NCBI GenBank assembly: GCA_947258625.1
Contig: CAMYJN010000037.1
Location: forward strand, 1 to 10,493
Direction: 5' to 3'
Source of the DNA: an uncultured Polyangiaceae bacterium
GTDB lineage: Bacteria; Myxococcota_A; Polyangia; Polyangiales; Houyiibacteriaceae
DNA length: 10,493 bases
In this document: positions 1-7,095 of the stretch, piece after piece
Numbering within the stretch: position 1 is the first letter of the stretch
Layout of the letters: every line of letters begins with the position of its first letter
The notes under the pieces: generated by a model
Told to the model about the DNA's origin: nothing
Seen by the model: only the letters and a program-made list of their open reading frames with translations
The model's database searches: none
Program-made: the position numbers and the translations under genes

Positions 1-505
1 GCCTGTGTCGGGGACCGATAAGCGCAAGCTCTATAGGATGCTCGCCTTCGAGAGAAGAGCTGCGGAGCGCAAGCTTGGCGTGAAGACCAAGGGATGGCGC
101 GTGGCGGGTCGCGAGGCACCTATTGGATCCTGGAAAGAGTTCCTGGCCGCACGGGCTTCGCGGGGAGACCAAAGGGCGATTCGCCGCCTCACTCGGCCGT
201 TGCGAGGACCGGCGATCGAGAGCGCGGACCATCACCTTGGCGCCCTTCCCTCTCGCGCCTCGCGCACCAGTCGGGGCAGCGTCGTTCATAACCTGCCAGG
301 CGGGGTACGGCTCCGCGAGTCGGCGGGAGCGATCGAGCTCCTCGGCGACTCGCGCGATGACGCGCTCCAGAGGCTGGTGAGTCTCGCTGAGAGTAGGTTC
401 GGGGGTCAGCGGGTCACACTTCTCGGATCCAAGGAGAACCAGAAGCGACTCGTCGAGATGGCGTCCGAGCGAGGTTTAGAAATCGCCCAAGAGCGCCAGC
501 GCTGA
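1..505 (+). CDS. C-terminal part of a TraI/MobA-type relaxase (LPD7-like tail), cut by the window edge
   Basis: The frame is already open at the window edge. The first possible start (GTG at 5) is probably internal, so this is the tail of a longer protein. The visible 166 residues begin with a basic helix (AFERRAAERKLGVKTKGW) and then WKEFLAARASRGDQRAIRRL, a pattern I associate with the linker region of TraI/MobA conjugative relaxases. The last about 60 residues (LRESAGAIELLGD to the end, including RVTLLGSKENQKRLVEMA and GLEIA) resemble the LPD7 domain that closes many such relaxases. Relaxases nick the transfer origin and pilot plasmid or ICE DNA. The catalytic HUH and tyrosine motifs lie outside the window, so activity cannot be judged. 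No other transfer gene is recognisable downstream, so it may be a stranded remnant. The family call rests on remembered patterns, not an alignment. Confidence 0.6.
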   Translation, partial: PVSGTDKRKLYRMLAFERRAAERKLGVKTKGWRVAGREAPIGSWKEFLAARASRGDQRAIRRLTRPLRGPAIESADHHLGALPSRASRTSRGSVVHNLPGGVRLRESAGAIELLGDSRDDALQRLVSLAESRFGGQRVTLLGSKENQKRLVEMASERGLEIAQERQR

Positions 506-528
506 CGCGCCCGAGCGCGCGTCTGTTT
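504..528 (+). terminator. GC-rich hairpin at the relaxase stop
   Basis: A perfect 7-bp stem GACGCGC (504-510) / GCGCGTC (517-523) with loop CCGAGC is followed by TGTTT. It begins within the relaxase TGA. The short T-rich tail makes it a plausible but weak intrinsic terminator. Confidence 0.45.
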
Positions 529-550
529 GGCGGAATCACAAACCTGATTA

Positions 551-763
551 TTGTGCACGAGTCGCCAGACGTCTCGTGCCATCTTCCGGAAAGTGGTTGC
601 AGACCAGCTCGCGCGTTGGCCGCACGATCGCGAGGTCGACCAGGAGTTGTTCCTCGAGCGTTGCCTGGGCTTCGGTCAACAGCGAAAGGCGTTTGCCGAC
701 AATCTCGGCCAAATCGTGGAAGACCTCGAAACGCTGAGCCGCCCGCAGAGCGCGTACGCCTGA
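551..763 (+). CDS. Small hypothetical protein, unrecognised
   Basis: This 70-residue frame starts at TTG 551, just after an in-frame TGA at 545. A later GTG is also possible. I do not recognise the protein. From about residue 14 it has the composition of a real, soluble, mostly helical protein: VVADQLARWP, then an acidic and aromatic stretch, then FGQQRKAFADNL and IVEDLETLSRP. Codon third positions there are G/C-rich. The competing +2 frame (553-768) is Arg/Pro-rich and looks like a shadow. It lies 45 nt after the relaxase stop on the same strand and beyond a hairpin, so it could be a small accessory gene of the same mobile element or the 3' end of a gene with a lost start. No strong Shine-Dalgarno sequence is visible before 551. 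Confidence 0.3.
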   Translation: MCTSRQTSRAIFRKVVADQLARWPHDREVDQELFLERCLGFGQQRKAFADNLGQIVEDLETLSRPQSAYA

Positions 764-805
764 GCTGAGTGCGCAGCCCTTATCGGTACCAGGGCTCCGC
801 GGTGC

Positions 806-1210
806 CTATTCGGTGAGCGGCGATGCCTCCGGGCCGCGAGTCGCTGGGTCTGCGACGGCGAGCTCCGCCGCCTCTTCCTCCGTAAATACCCGGGAGCGCG
901 TCAGGAACCGGTACCCTTCGGGCGCTTCGAGCGAAAAACCTGCCCCGCGTCCTGGAACCGCATCGATTACGAGCTGCGTATGTTTCCATAGCTCGAACTG
1001 CCTCCCGCCGATATAAACGGGGCTGCCCTCGACTTCTCCAAGGCGGATGTCGTTTTGGCCGATCCGGAACTCACCGTCGGGATAGCACATGGGTGCGCTT
1101 CCATCGCAGCAACCACCGGACTGATGAAACAAGAGAGGCCCGTGGGCCGCGCGGAGCTTTCGAATCAGCTCCACAGCGGCTTCGGTGGCTTTGACCCGCT
1201 CAATCGCCAC
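806..1210 (-). CDS. DUF779 domain-containing protein (partner of AldB-type dehydrogenase)
   Basis: The protein has 134 residues and starts at a GTG (1210), 2 nt after the TAG of the upstream dehydrogenase on the same strand, so the two are almost certainly co-transcribed and probably translationally linked. It matches my memory of DUF779 (about 110-130 residues). The N-terminal helix is followed by LLFHQSGGCCDGSAPMCYP at about residues 26-44 with three clustered cysteines, then FRIGQNDIRLGEV, VYIGGRQFELWKHTQLVIDAVPGRG, and FSLEAPEGYRFLTRSRVF. The Cys cluster could bind metal or be redox-active, but that is inference. DUF779 proteins are commonly encoded next to aldehyde dehydrogenases of the AcoD/AldB/ExaC group, and their biochemical role is not established to my knowledge. 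The last about 20 residues after the conserved core look variable. Confidence 0.88.
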   Translation of the reverse strand: MAIERVKATEAAVELIRKLRAAHGPLLFHQSGGCCDGSAPMCYPDGEFRIGQNDIRLGEVEGSPVYIGGRQFELWKHTQLVIDAVPGRGAGFSLEAPEGYRFLTRSRVFTEEEAAELAVADPATRGPEASPLTE

Positions 1211-1212
1211 GC

Positions 1213-2712
1213 CTAGAAAAATCCCATTGGACTGGGGTCGTAGCTCACCAGCAAGTTTTTGGTCTGCTGGTACTGCGAAAGCATCATCTTGTGATTTTCA
1301 CGCCCGATGCCCGACTGCTTGTAGCCGCCGAATGCCGCGTGGGCTGGATACAGGTGATAGCAATTGGTCCAAACGCGTCCGGCTTGGATCGCCCGCCCTG
1401 CGCGGTACGCGATGTTGGTGTCGCGCGACCATACGCCGGCTCCCAGTCCGTACAGGGTGTCGTTCGCGATTTCGATCGCATCGTCGAAGCCGTCGAACGA
1501 GGTGACCGAGACGACAGGCCCGAAGATCTCTTCTTGAAACACCCGCATCTTGTTGTGGCCGGCCAGGATGGTGGGCGCGACGTAATACCCACCCTCGGCG
1601 TCGCCGCCGATCTCAGCGCGCTTCCCGCCAATGAGGACCTCGGCTCCCTCTTGTTTGCCAATGTCGATGTACGCCATGATCTTTTCGAGCTGGTCAGTGG
1701 AAGCCTGGGCCCCAAGCATCGTCTCGGTGTCGAGTGGATTTCCCAGCTTGATCTGGTTCACTCGATCGACGGCCTGTTCTAGAAACGTCCCGTAGATCTC
1801 CTTCGCCACGAGCGCGCGGGACGGGCAAGTGCACACTTCGCCCTGATTGAGGGCGAACATCGCGAAGCCTTCGAGCACCTTCTGGCGGAACTCGTCGTCC
1901 TTATCGAGCACGTCCTTGAAGAAGACGTTCGGCGATTTGCCGCCCAGCTCGAGGCTCACGGGCACGAGGTTCTCGGACGCGTATTGCATGATCAGGCGCC
2001 CAGTCGTGGTTTCACCGGTGAAAGCGACCTTCGCGACGCGCGGGTTCGACGCCAGGGGTTTGCCCGCCTCGACCCCGAACCCGTTGACGACGTTGAGGAC
2101 GCCTGCCGGAAGCAGGTCTCCGACGAGTTTCATCAGCTCGAGGATCCCCACCGGCGTCTGCTCTGCCGGCTTCAGAACGATCGCGTTGCCCGCTGCAAGC
2201 GCGGGCGCAACCTTCCACGCGGCCATCAAAATCGGAAAATTCCAAGGAATGATCTGGCCGACGACTCCGAGTGGCTCCGGGAAGTGGTACGCCACGGTGT
2301 CGTGATCGAGCTCTGCGACCGAACCTTCTTGCGCGCGGATGCAGCCTGCGAAGTAACGGAAGTGGTCGATCGCCAGCGGGAGGTCCGCGGCCAACGACTC
2401 CCGTACCGGTTTTCCGTTGTCCCAGGTCTCGATGACCGCAAGCTTCTCGAGGTTGTCCTCGATGCGGTCCGCCATCTTGTTGAGGATGTTCGCCCTCTCG
2501 GCCGCCGCGGTGCGCCCCCAGTCCGGCGCGGCTTTGTGCGCGGCGTCGAGTGCGAGCTCGATATCCTCAGCCGTCGAGCGTGGCACTTCGCAAAACTTCT
2601 GCCCGTTCACCGGACTCGGGTTGTCGAAATAGTTGCCTTTGCGAGGCTCTGTCCACTCGCCACCAATGAAATTCTGGTAGCGGCTATCGAGTTTGGGTGC
2701 GTCGTGTTTCAT
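1213..2712 (-). CDS. aldB: Aldehyde dehydrogenase, AldB/AcoD/ExaC type (acetaldehyde dehydrogenase)
   Basis: This 499-residue NAD(P)-dependent aldehyde dehydrogenase oxidises acetaldehyde and similar short aldehydes to acids in the cytoplasm. Visible landmarks are IIPWNFP with the conserved Asn158, KPAEQTP with Lys181, the nucleotide-loop pattern FTGETTTG (231-238), [10 protein letters not shown] with general base Glu255, and [11 protein letters not shown] with catalytic Cys294. The NQGEVC form, with Glu where most ALDHs have Gln, and the second Cys two residues later are typical of the AldB/AcoD subgroup. The frame stays open to 2760, but I choose ATG 2712 because GAGGGGAG lies just before it (2719-2726) and the protein then starts like the family (MKHDAPKL, then YQNFIGGEW). 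The DUF779 gene follows 2 nt downstream, the usual arrangement. In related bacteria such units serve ethanol, acetoin or glycol breakdown; here no alcohol dehydrogenase or regulator is adjacent. Confidence 0.95.
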   Translation of the reverse strand: MKHDAPKLDSRYQNFIGGEWTEPRKGNYFDNPSPVNGQKFCEVPRSTAEDIELALDAAHKAAPDWGRTAAAERANILNKMADRIEDNLEKLAVIETWDNGKPVRESLAADLPLAIDHFRYFAGCIRAQEGSVAELDHDTVAYHFPEPLGVVGQIIPWNFPILMAAWKVAPALAAGNAIVLKPAEQTPVGILELMKLVGDLLPAGVLNVVNGFGVEAGKPLASNPRVAKVAFTGETTTGRLIMQYASENLVPVSLELGGKSPNVFFKDVLDKDDEFRQKVLEGFAMFALNQGEVCTCPSRALVAKEIYGTFLEQAVDRVNQIKLGNPLDTETMLGAQASTDQLEKIMAYIDIGKQEGAEVLIGGKRAEIGGDAEGGYYVAPTILAGHNKMRVFQEEIFGPVVSVTSFDGFDDAIEIANDTLYGLGAGVWSRDTNIAYRAGRAIQAGRVWTNCYHLYPAHAAFGGYKQSGIGRENHKMMLSQYQQTKNLLVSYDPSPMGFF

Positions 2713-2791
2713 GGCCAGCTCCCCTCGTGAATGGGTGGGTCGGAACCATGGTGTTACCACGCGACCATCGGCGGAAGAAGGATCAACTGGA

Positions 2792-2813
2792 GGGTCGCCA
2801 GCGGGCGCGACCC
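2792..2813. terminator. Inverted repeat between the 2829-3587 gene and the aldehyde dehydrogenase
   Basis: A perfect 7-bp stem GGGTCGC (2792-2798) / GCGACCC (2807-2813) encloses an 8-nt loop. On the minus strand it lies 16 nt after the TAA-side end of the hypothetical gene and 80 nt before the dehydrogenase ATG. It may end the upstream transcript, although no T-run follows. It could equally be an operator for the dehydrogenase. The intervening 2713-2828 stretch shows no sigma-54-type GG-N10-GC box with correct spacing that I could find. Confidence 0.35.
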
Positions 2814-2828
2814 GTACGGCATCGACGC

Positions 2829-3587
2829 CTACTGGAAAATTCTGTTTTCAGATGACGCTTGGACGACCCCGCGACTGCAGCTGATTCTAAGACGGCGCAC
2901 GTCGTACTCCTGTTGGTGTTTCCACATGGCGAGCACGGCCGCGGACAGGGGGCGCGCCAGCGTGAGTCGGGCCAAGTGCGGCGCCTGGTCGCGCAGCATG
3001 CGTTGGTAGGCCTTGTTGAGCGGATGTTCGTTCATCCGTGTCGCGACCAGGCGCCGCACTTCCTCGAAGATCCGGTCTCGCTCGTCGTCCGAGAGCTGGT
3101 CGGCCATTTCGCGCAGGCGACGGGCGGCGGCGGCGGTCGCCTTTGAGCTGTCTTCGGAGTTCGATGCTGTTTGGTCTTTGAGGCGCGGCTTCCTCGTGGA
3201 TCGACGTGCCGGCGGGTCCATCCAGTCCGCAACGGGCTCGGCTGGTCTCCCTTCGGACAAGCCCAACGTCTCGAGCCAGTTTGGGATCTGTTTGAAATAT
3301 GGGTGGTCCTTTTCATGGAGTCGGGGGAATGGTTTGTACCCGTACGAAGCGGCGTTCAGCTCCGAGATCGCAGTCCAGAGAAACTCGTCGGCGGAATCGG
3401 ACGGTTCAGCAACACGCTGCTGCTCCGCTTCGATCAAGCGAAACGCTTCGGCGACTCCCGGCTCGCGGAAGCGATCCATCCAACGCTCCAGGAATTCCCG
3501 CGTTAGATAATCCCGATAGCACTCCTTGGCTTCCTCTTTGGGGTTGGGCTCCAGAGCGAGTTTCCAGCGGTGGGGCGCGTGTGGCAC
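2829..3587 (-). CDS. Hypothetical charged protein, unrecognised; 5' end uncertain
   Basis: I do not recognise this protein. The frame is open from 3833, but its first about 82 residues lie opposite a convincing MBL-hydrolase fragment on the plus strand and read like antisense (Arg/Ser-rich, no structure). I therefore place the start near GTG 3587, although the true gene may have been cut there. From that point it reads as a real protein: [20 protein letters not shown], then [20 protein letters not shown] and [13 protein letters not shown] (acidic and aromatic, soluble). A basic disordered-looking linker follows ([15 protein letters not shown]), then an amphipathic, possibly coiled-coil segment ([22 protein letters not shown]), then [20 protein letters not shown]. 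There is no signal peptide or clear membrane span. The final about 18 residues look like run-on to a chance stop, which hints at a 3' end that may also be altered. Confidence 0.5.
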   Translation of the reverse strand: MPHAPHRWKLALEPNPKEEAKECYRDYLTREFLERWMDRFREPGVAEAFRLIEAEQQRVAEPSDSADEFLWTAISELNAASYGYKPFPRLHEKDHPYFKQIPNWLETLGLSEGRPAEPVADWMDPPARRSTRKPRLKDQTASNSEDSSKATAAAARRLREMADQLSDDERDRIFEEVRRLVATRMNEHPLNKAYQRMLRDQAPHLARLTLARPLSAAVLAMWKHQQEYDVRRLRISCSRGVVQASSENRIFQ

Positions 3588-3926
3588 CTCGATACGCGGC
3601 ACGTGCCCCACTGCTGGGAAGCGCGATTGCTCTTCGAAGAAACGACGCGAACGCTGTTCTGCGGTGACTTGTTCACGCACGTCGGCGATCCGGCCCCAAT
3701 CAAATCGGGCGACATCGTCGGTCCGGCGCGAGAAGCCGAAGCGATGTTCCACGCCAGCTGTCTGACTCCGACCACCGGAAGCACGATTCGGTCGCTCGCG
3801 AGCCTGGAGCCCGCTGTGCTCGGAGTGATGCACGGTTCCTCTTTCAACGGGGCGTGCGTCAAGGCACTCGAGGACTTGGCAAACGTCTACGACGACCTGC
3901 TCGCGGCGGCAATGCCCGCGTCATAG
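3570..3926 (+). pseudogene. C-terminal half of a metallo-beta-lactamase-fold hydrolase, N-terminus lost
   Basis: The 118 readable residues match the second half of an MBL-fold hydrolase. They contain DTRHVPHCWEARLLFEE, then LFCGDLFTHVGD with the bridging metal-ligand Asp at residue 33. A SGDIVGPA segment and LTPTTGSTIRSLASLEP follow, then LGVMHGSSFNG with the last metal-ligand His at residue 88, and a closing helix. The HxHxDH motif and the rest of the first half are absent: going upstream the frame loses family character around 3560-3570 and meets a TAG at 3504. GTG 3570 is only a formal start. With three or more metal ligands missing it cannot be a working hydrolase. The break coincides with the place where the minus-strand hypothetical gene begins to look real, so the two were probably joined by one rearrangement. 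The motif reading is confident; the family label is from memory. Confidence 0.7.
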
Positions 3927-3962
3927 AAGCTCTCTTCGCCGGATGCACGGCGACCATCGCAT

Positions 3963-4006
3963 CCCGAGCCCGATGGCTCGAGCCGACCAGCTGTGCCGGG
4001 CTCGGG
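3963..4006. terminator. Strong inverted repeat between convergent genes
   Basis: A perfect 10-bp inverted repeat CCCGAGCCCG (3963-3972) / CGGGCTCGGG (3997-4006) has a 24-nt interior that itself contains the palindrome GGCTCGAGCC (3975-3984). It sits between the 3' ends of the MBL fragment (+) and the TPR lipoprotein (-), the position of a bidirectional terminator. There is no T-run on either side. Confidence 0.45.
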
Positions 4007-4039
4007 CTACGGGGTGATCACGCCGCTGCGGCTCGGGAG

Positions 4040-5728
4040 TCAGAAGCGCGAAGCGGTGATCTCGACGTCGGCGTGTTGCCAGGCCTTCTCGAATTGGCGC
4101 TCCACCTTGACCGCTTCTTTGCTCTTACCTTGCGCGCGAAGGCTTTGGGCGAGCCCGAAGAGGGACCAGCCGTTGTCGGGGAAGCGCGCGAGATCCGCGC
4201 GGTAGACCCTTTCAGCAGCGCGCGCCTTGCCGGCTTCGAGCAGAATCGCGCCGAGGTTGTGCCGCACCGGATAGAACCAGTCAGGCGGCTCGCCGTAGAT
4301 CAGGCTGTCCTCGATGGCGATGGCCTTCCGGAGCTTGGCGACTGCGGTCTTGGCGTCTTTGCTTGCCGCGGCGATCTCGGCTTGGAGCACGAGAGCCGCG
4401 ATCCGTGCCAACGACGAAGTAGGATTGAGGCCCCAAATTCGGATCTCTTCGAGCTTCGCGTCGGCGGCAATCGTGCGCACCTGCTTCAGCTCTTTCTTTG
4501 CCCCGTCGAGCTCTCCCCTGCGCGCGTACGCGATGCCGCGCGCGTAGTGCCAAACAGCGGTGGGATAGAGAAGGTCGGCATCGGGTGGGGGCTCGCGCAG
4601 GATGTCGTCCCATTTTCCAAAGCGCACCAACGCGTAATAGGGAATCGCCGAGAAGTGCTGCAAGACACCGAACTGGACGTCACGGATCAAGGAGCGATCG
4701 ACGTGCGCGGCCGTGTGGCGGGCCGCAGCGAGCGCGTCCGCGCTTCGTCCCTCCATCGTGGTGGTGGCCCAAAGGAAATGATGGTTGTGCGGCACGTACG
4801 CCACGGGGTAGATGCCCTGTGCGCGGCACTGCGTCACGTAGTCGTTATCCGCTTCGACGGCCATTTCGTTCGAGAGCGAGCCGTCGTGATAGCGCCCGAC
4901 CCGAATGTAGATGTGCGAAGGCATGTGCACGAGGTGCCCGGCGCCCGGGACCACGCGCCGAAGGCTGTCGGCGGCTTTCACGCCACGCTCGGGCTGCTCT
5001 TGCTCGACGGCATGGATGTAGAAATGGTTAGCGCCGGGGTGCTTGGGATCGCGCTCGAGCACGTAGTCGAGCGTGGCAAACACCTCCTTGGTGAGCGGCT
5101 TGGGCTTGCCGTCTTTGGTCCAATACGCCCAGGGCATGGTGTCCATCATCGCTTCGGCGTAGAGCGTTTGGATTTGGATGTCATCTGGGAAGCGCTTGGC
5201 CACCGCCCGCATCGCGTCGGCATAGGCGCGGTCGAGCGGCTTGCGATCCGAAGGCGGCTCCGCTTGGTAGCGCGTCTGCAGCGCCTCGATCAAGGCGCGC
5301 TCTTTGTCGCTTGCATAGGGCAGCCGGGCCTTAGCCTCTTGGAGCGTTTGATAGGCCTTCACCTCACGGTCCGGCGTCGGCACCGGGTCGTTGATGTTGG
5401 GGCCGAGCACCAGCGCAGCCCCCCAAAAGCACATCGCGCAGCTGTCATCGAGCCGCGCCGCTTCTCGAAACGAGCGCTCGGCCTCGAGGTGATTGAAGCC
5501 ATAGGCAAGCGTGAGCGCTTGATCGAAATAGCGCTGCGCGAGCTCGGACGCGGTGGATATCTTCCAATGGAGATCGCCCATGCCTTCGAGCAAGGGCGCG
5601 GTTCTCTCCGCTTGCGCGGCTTCTGTCTTGGGCGTCGTCTCTGCTTCCTTCGTTTCTGGCGACGACGCGCAGGCGATCAGGAACGCTAGAGCACAACCAA
5701 ACGAGACACGTTGCAGGCGAATCGTCAT
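4040..5728 (-). CDS. TPR-repeat lipoprotein (about 560 residues)
   Basis: The protein has 562 residues. ATG 5728 is chosen over upstream starts because CGGGAGGTG lies immediately before it (tight spacing) and it yields a clean lipoprotein signal: a basic start, hydrophobic core, then lipobox LIAC with Cys20. A disordered Glu/Thr-rich linker runs to about residue 45. Helical repeats follow (YFDQALTLAYGFNHLEAERSFREAARLD at about 67-94 is a TPR). A distinctive centre has GANHFYIHAVE (232-242), GAGHLVHMPSHIYIRVGRY (262-280) and YVPHNHHFLW (311-320). The last 200 residues contain further TPR-like helices, such as HNLGAILLEAGKARAAERVY. This matches a widespread family of long TPR lipoproteins that I know only as 'tetratricopeptide repeat protein' with no assigned function. 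The conserved His/Asn/Tyr clusters in the centre are unusual for a pure scaffold. It is probably anchored in the outer membrane facing the periplasm. The CAP lipoprotein lies 157 nt upstream on the same strand. Confidence 0.85.
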   Translation of the reverse strand: MTIRLQRVSFGCALAFLIACASSPETKEAETTPKTEAAQAERTAPLLEGMGDLHWKISTASELAQRYFDQALTLAYGFNHLEAERSFREAARLDDSCAMCFWGAALVLGPNINDPVPTPDREVKAYQTLQEAKARLPYASDKERALIEALQTRYQAEPPSDRKPLDRAYADAMRAVAKRFPDDIQIQTLYAEAMMDTMPWAYWTKDGKPKPLTKEVFATLDYVLERDPKHPGANHFYIHAVEQEQPERGVKAADSLRRVVPGAGHLVHMPSHIYIRVGRYHDGSLSNEMAVEADNDYVTQCRAQGIYPVAYVPHNHHFLWATTTMEGRSADALAAARHTAAHVDRSLIRDVQFGVLQHFSAIPYYALVRFGKWDDILREPPPDADLLYPTAVWHYARGIAYARRGELDGAKKELKQVRTIAADAKLEEIRIWGLNPTSSLARIAALVLQAEIAAASKDAKTAVAKLRKAIAIEDSLIYGEPPDWFYPVRHNLGAILLEAGKARAAERVYRADLARFPDNGWSLFGLAQSLRAQGKSKEAVKVERQFEKAWQHADVEITASRF

Positions 5729-5857
5729 GCACCTCCCGAGCTGTTGCTTATACACCCGGCGCTTCAGAATGAGGAGCATAGCGAATTCAGGGGCTCTGTC
5801 TGCGCCGCGAACCACGCGACATCACATTCAGTACCGCGCAATGGGGCCCTCAACATG

Positions 5858-5882
5858 AGCCCGATGGGCTAAGAGAGCTCTC
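5858..5882 (-). terminator. Short hairpins just after the CAP lipoprotein stop
   Basis: Reading on the minus strand, the CAP gene TAA is followed within 3 nt by a stretch containing the loopless palindrome GAGAGCTCTC (5873-5882), then by the 5-bp hairpin AGCCC-ATC-GGGCT (5858-5870). The position fits transcription ending before the TPR gene. The stems are weak and no T-run follows. Confidence 0.25.
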
Positions 5883-5885
5883 CTT

Positions 5886-6440
5886 TTAGTTGCAGCTTGG
5901 GTCGTCGTCGGTGGCGAAGAGGTTGGTCCAGTAGGTCCCGTACTCGCCTCCTTCCGTGGCACGGCCGATTCCCACGACGACGTAGCTCTCGCGGAGCATG
6001 TTGGCGTTGTGGCCCGAGGAGTTGAGCCACTGTTCGAATGTGGCCTGCGCAGTGGCGTTCCCGGCCGCGATGTTCTCGCCAAATCCGGTCGACTCGCAGG
6101 TCTCGAAGCACGCGTCGCACGCACGCGATCCGGGGCTCGATCCGTTGAGGCCCGAGTGATCGAAGTAGCCCTGATCCCGCATGTCTTCGCTGTGCCCCTG
6201 CGCCGCGCGATTCATCGAAGTGCAGGCCGTCACCGGACCGACGCCGTTGGCCGCACGATGCTGATTGAGGAGCTCGAGAAACTGCTGCTCTTGCACGTCG
6301 AGCGGAGTCGTTTCCGGGCCGGCGCCGCCGCACTGACCGTTGCCGTTGCCGCCAAATGGGCCGCCCACATCCGAATTGGGGTCCCCACAACCCGCCGCAA
6401 GAAACGCCACGCCAAAGAACATGACCAGAGCTTTCTTCAT
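5886..6440 (-). CDS. CAP/SCP-domain lipoprotein
   Basis: The protein has 184 residues. ATG 6440 is preferred because GAGGGG lies upstream and it gives a lipoprotein signal ending in LAAGC (Cys18). The frame continues upstream to 6704, but only with low-complexity sequence. After a Gly/Asn-rich linker (19-48) comes a bacterial CAP domain (YkwD/SCP-like): FLELLNQHRAANGVGPV (54-70), AAQGHSEDMRDQGYFDHSG (79-97), GFGENIAAG (119-127), WLNSSGHNANML (138-149), VVVGIGRA (154-161) and YWTNLFA (170-176). The cavity residues expected for this fold are present as His95, Glu122 and His144. Six cysteines beyond the lipid-anchored one (37, 73, 108, 111, 115, 183) suggest up to three disulfides, including a CDACFETCES insert not typical of the short bacterial core. 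CAP proteins are secreted; roles range from lipid binding to envelope or spore-coat functions, and none can be assigned here. Confidence 0.9.
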   Translation of the reverse strand: MKKALVMFFGVAFLAAGCGDPNSDVGGPFGGNGNGQCGGAGPETTPLDVQEQQFLELLNQHRAANGVGPVTACTSMNRAAQGHSEDMRDQGYFDHSGLNGSSPGSRACDACFETCESTGFGENIAAGNATAQATFEQWLNSSGHNANMLRESYVVVGIGRATEGGEYGTYWTNLFATDDDPSCN

Positions 6441-6840
6441 CCCCAAACCCCTCTTCCCACGGCATCGGTGGGTCATTGCGAACCGACCGGGCGCGTGTTC
6501 TCTAATTGTCGGTCGATGGGGGCAGCCAACCAAGCATTCCGAGCGCGTTCGTGCGTCAATCGGCGGTTCTTGTGTGGCGGCGCACACAAGAGGGCGCCCC
6601 GATCGCCCTACCCACTTGTTTGCGGTTGATGCCGAGGGCGAGGAGCGCGCGAATGAGGCGATCGACGGAGACGCTGGGGTCGTCGCACGGCGGGGTTGTT
6701 TCAACCAGGATCATGCTGGGTTGCTGGCAACCTGGGTGGGGGCGTTCAACATTCTCACAGGCCAACGCGGGTCGGGTTGTCGGTCACGTTTCAACGTGGG
6801 AAGGTCGCCGCTCAACCTCGCCCGCATCGTACGCAGTCTC
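6441..6840. other. 400-base stretch with no recognisable gene
   Basis: This holds the upstream region of the CAP gene on the minus strand and the approach to the broken membrane-protein gene on the plus strand. Overlapping frames exist on both strands (for example 6556-6765 minus and 6506-6840 plus), but they are Arg/Ser/Pro-rich and carry no motif I recognise. I could not find a convincing -35/-10 pair. Given the fragment at its right border, it is probably remnant sequence. Confidence 0.4.
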
Positions 6841-7039
6841 GAATACTGACCTGCCGAGCGAGGGCATCGGGCTTTTTGCGGGCGGTTCGGTTCTGACGAT
6901 TGGCGGCCTCGTCGGGACGATCATCACGGGTCGCATGTTGGCCCAACGCAAGCGAAAGCTGCGCGGGCTGACGGAAGCGCGATACGAGGGACCGCGCAGA
7001 GTTCAATGGGACCTTGCACGATCGCGATTCGTGTTCTGA
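6841..7039 (+). pseudogene. C-terminal fragment of a membrane protein (one TM helix plus basic tail)
   Basis: The last about 65 codons read as the end of a real protein: TDLPSEGIGLFAGG leads into a hydrophobic, Gly-rich membrane helix (SVLTIGGLVGTIITGRML), then a positively charged stop-transfer segment (AQRKRKLRGL), then ARYEGPRRVQWDLARSRFVF and TGA. This TM-plus-short-cytoplasmic-tail ending, with the RRVQWD...FVF close, is of a type I associate with single-TM proteins of Myxococcota. The frame is formally open from 6506, but sequence before about 6841 is Arg/Ser-rich and shows no domain, no signal peptide and no sensible start. The front of the gene therefore seems to be missing. A good hairpin terminator 57 nt downstream supports this having been a genuine gene end. 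Confidence 0.5.
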
Positions 7040-7095
7040 GCGATGTGCGACGTGGGGGCGTTTGAGGTGCAGCCGGAACTCTAGTCCGAACAGCG

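Noticed and set aside
1984..2730. A 248-codon plus-strand open frame opposite the aldehyde dehydrogenase
   Set aside because: It mirrors the dehydrogenase, whose catalytic motifs are complete. The mirror product shows no motif.
2713..2828. Sigma-54 promoter for the aldehyde dehydrogenase
   Set aside because: A TGGCGA and a TTGA are present on the minus strand, but their spacing is wrong for the -24/-12 boxes.
3588..3833. N-terminal extension of the minus-strand hypothetical protein to ATG 3833
   Set aside because: The 82 extra residues lie opposite the MBL fragment and look like antisense translation. The extension is kept only as a possible chimeric ORF.
3854..5689. A 611-codon plus-strand open frame across the TPR lipoprotein
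   Set aside because: It is fully antisense to a gene with a signal peptide, lipobox, Shine-Dalgarno sequence and TPR motifs. Its product is Arg/Gly/Val-rich without domain character, the usual mirror frame of a GC-rich gene.
6556..6765. A minus-strand frame with a helix-like stretch (VDRLIRALLALGINRKQV)
   Set aside because: It is only about 20 residues of helix in an otherwise Arg/Pro/Cys-rich frame, with no start signal and no recognised family.
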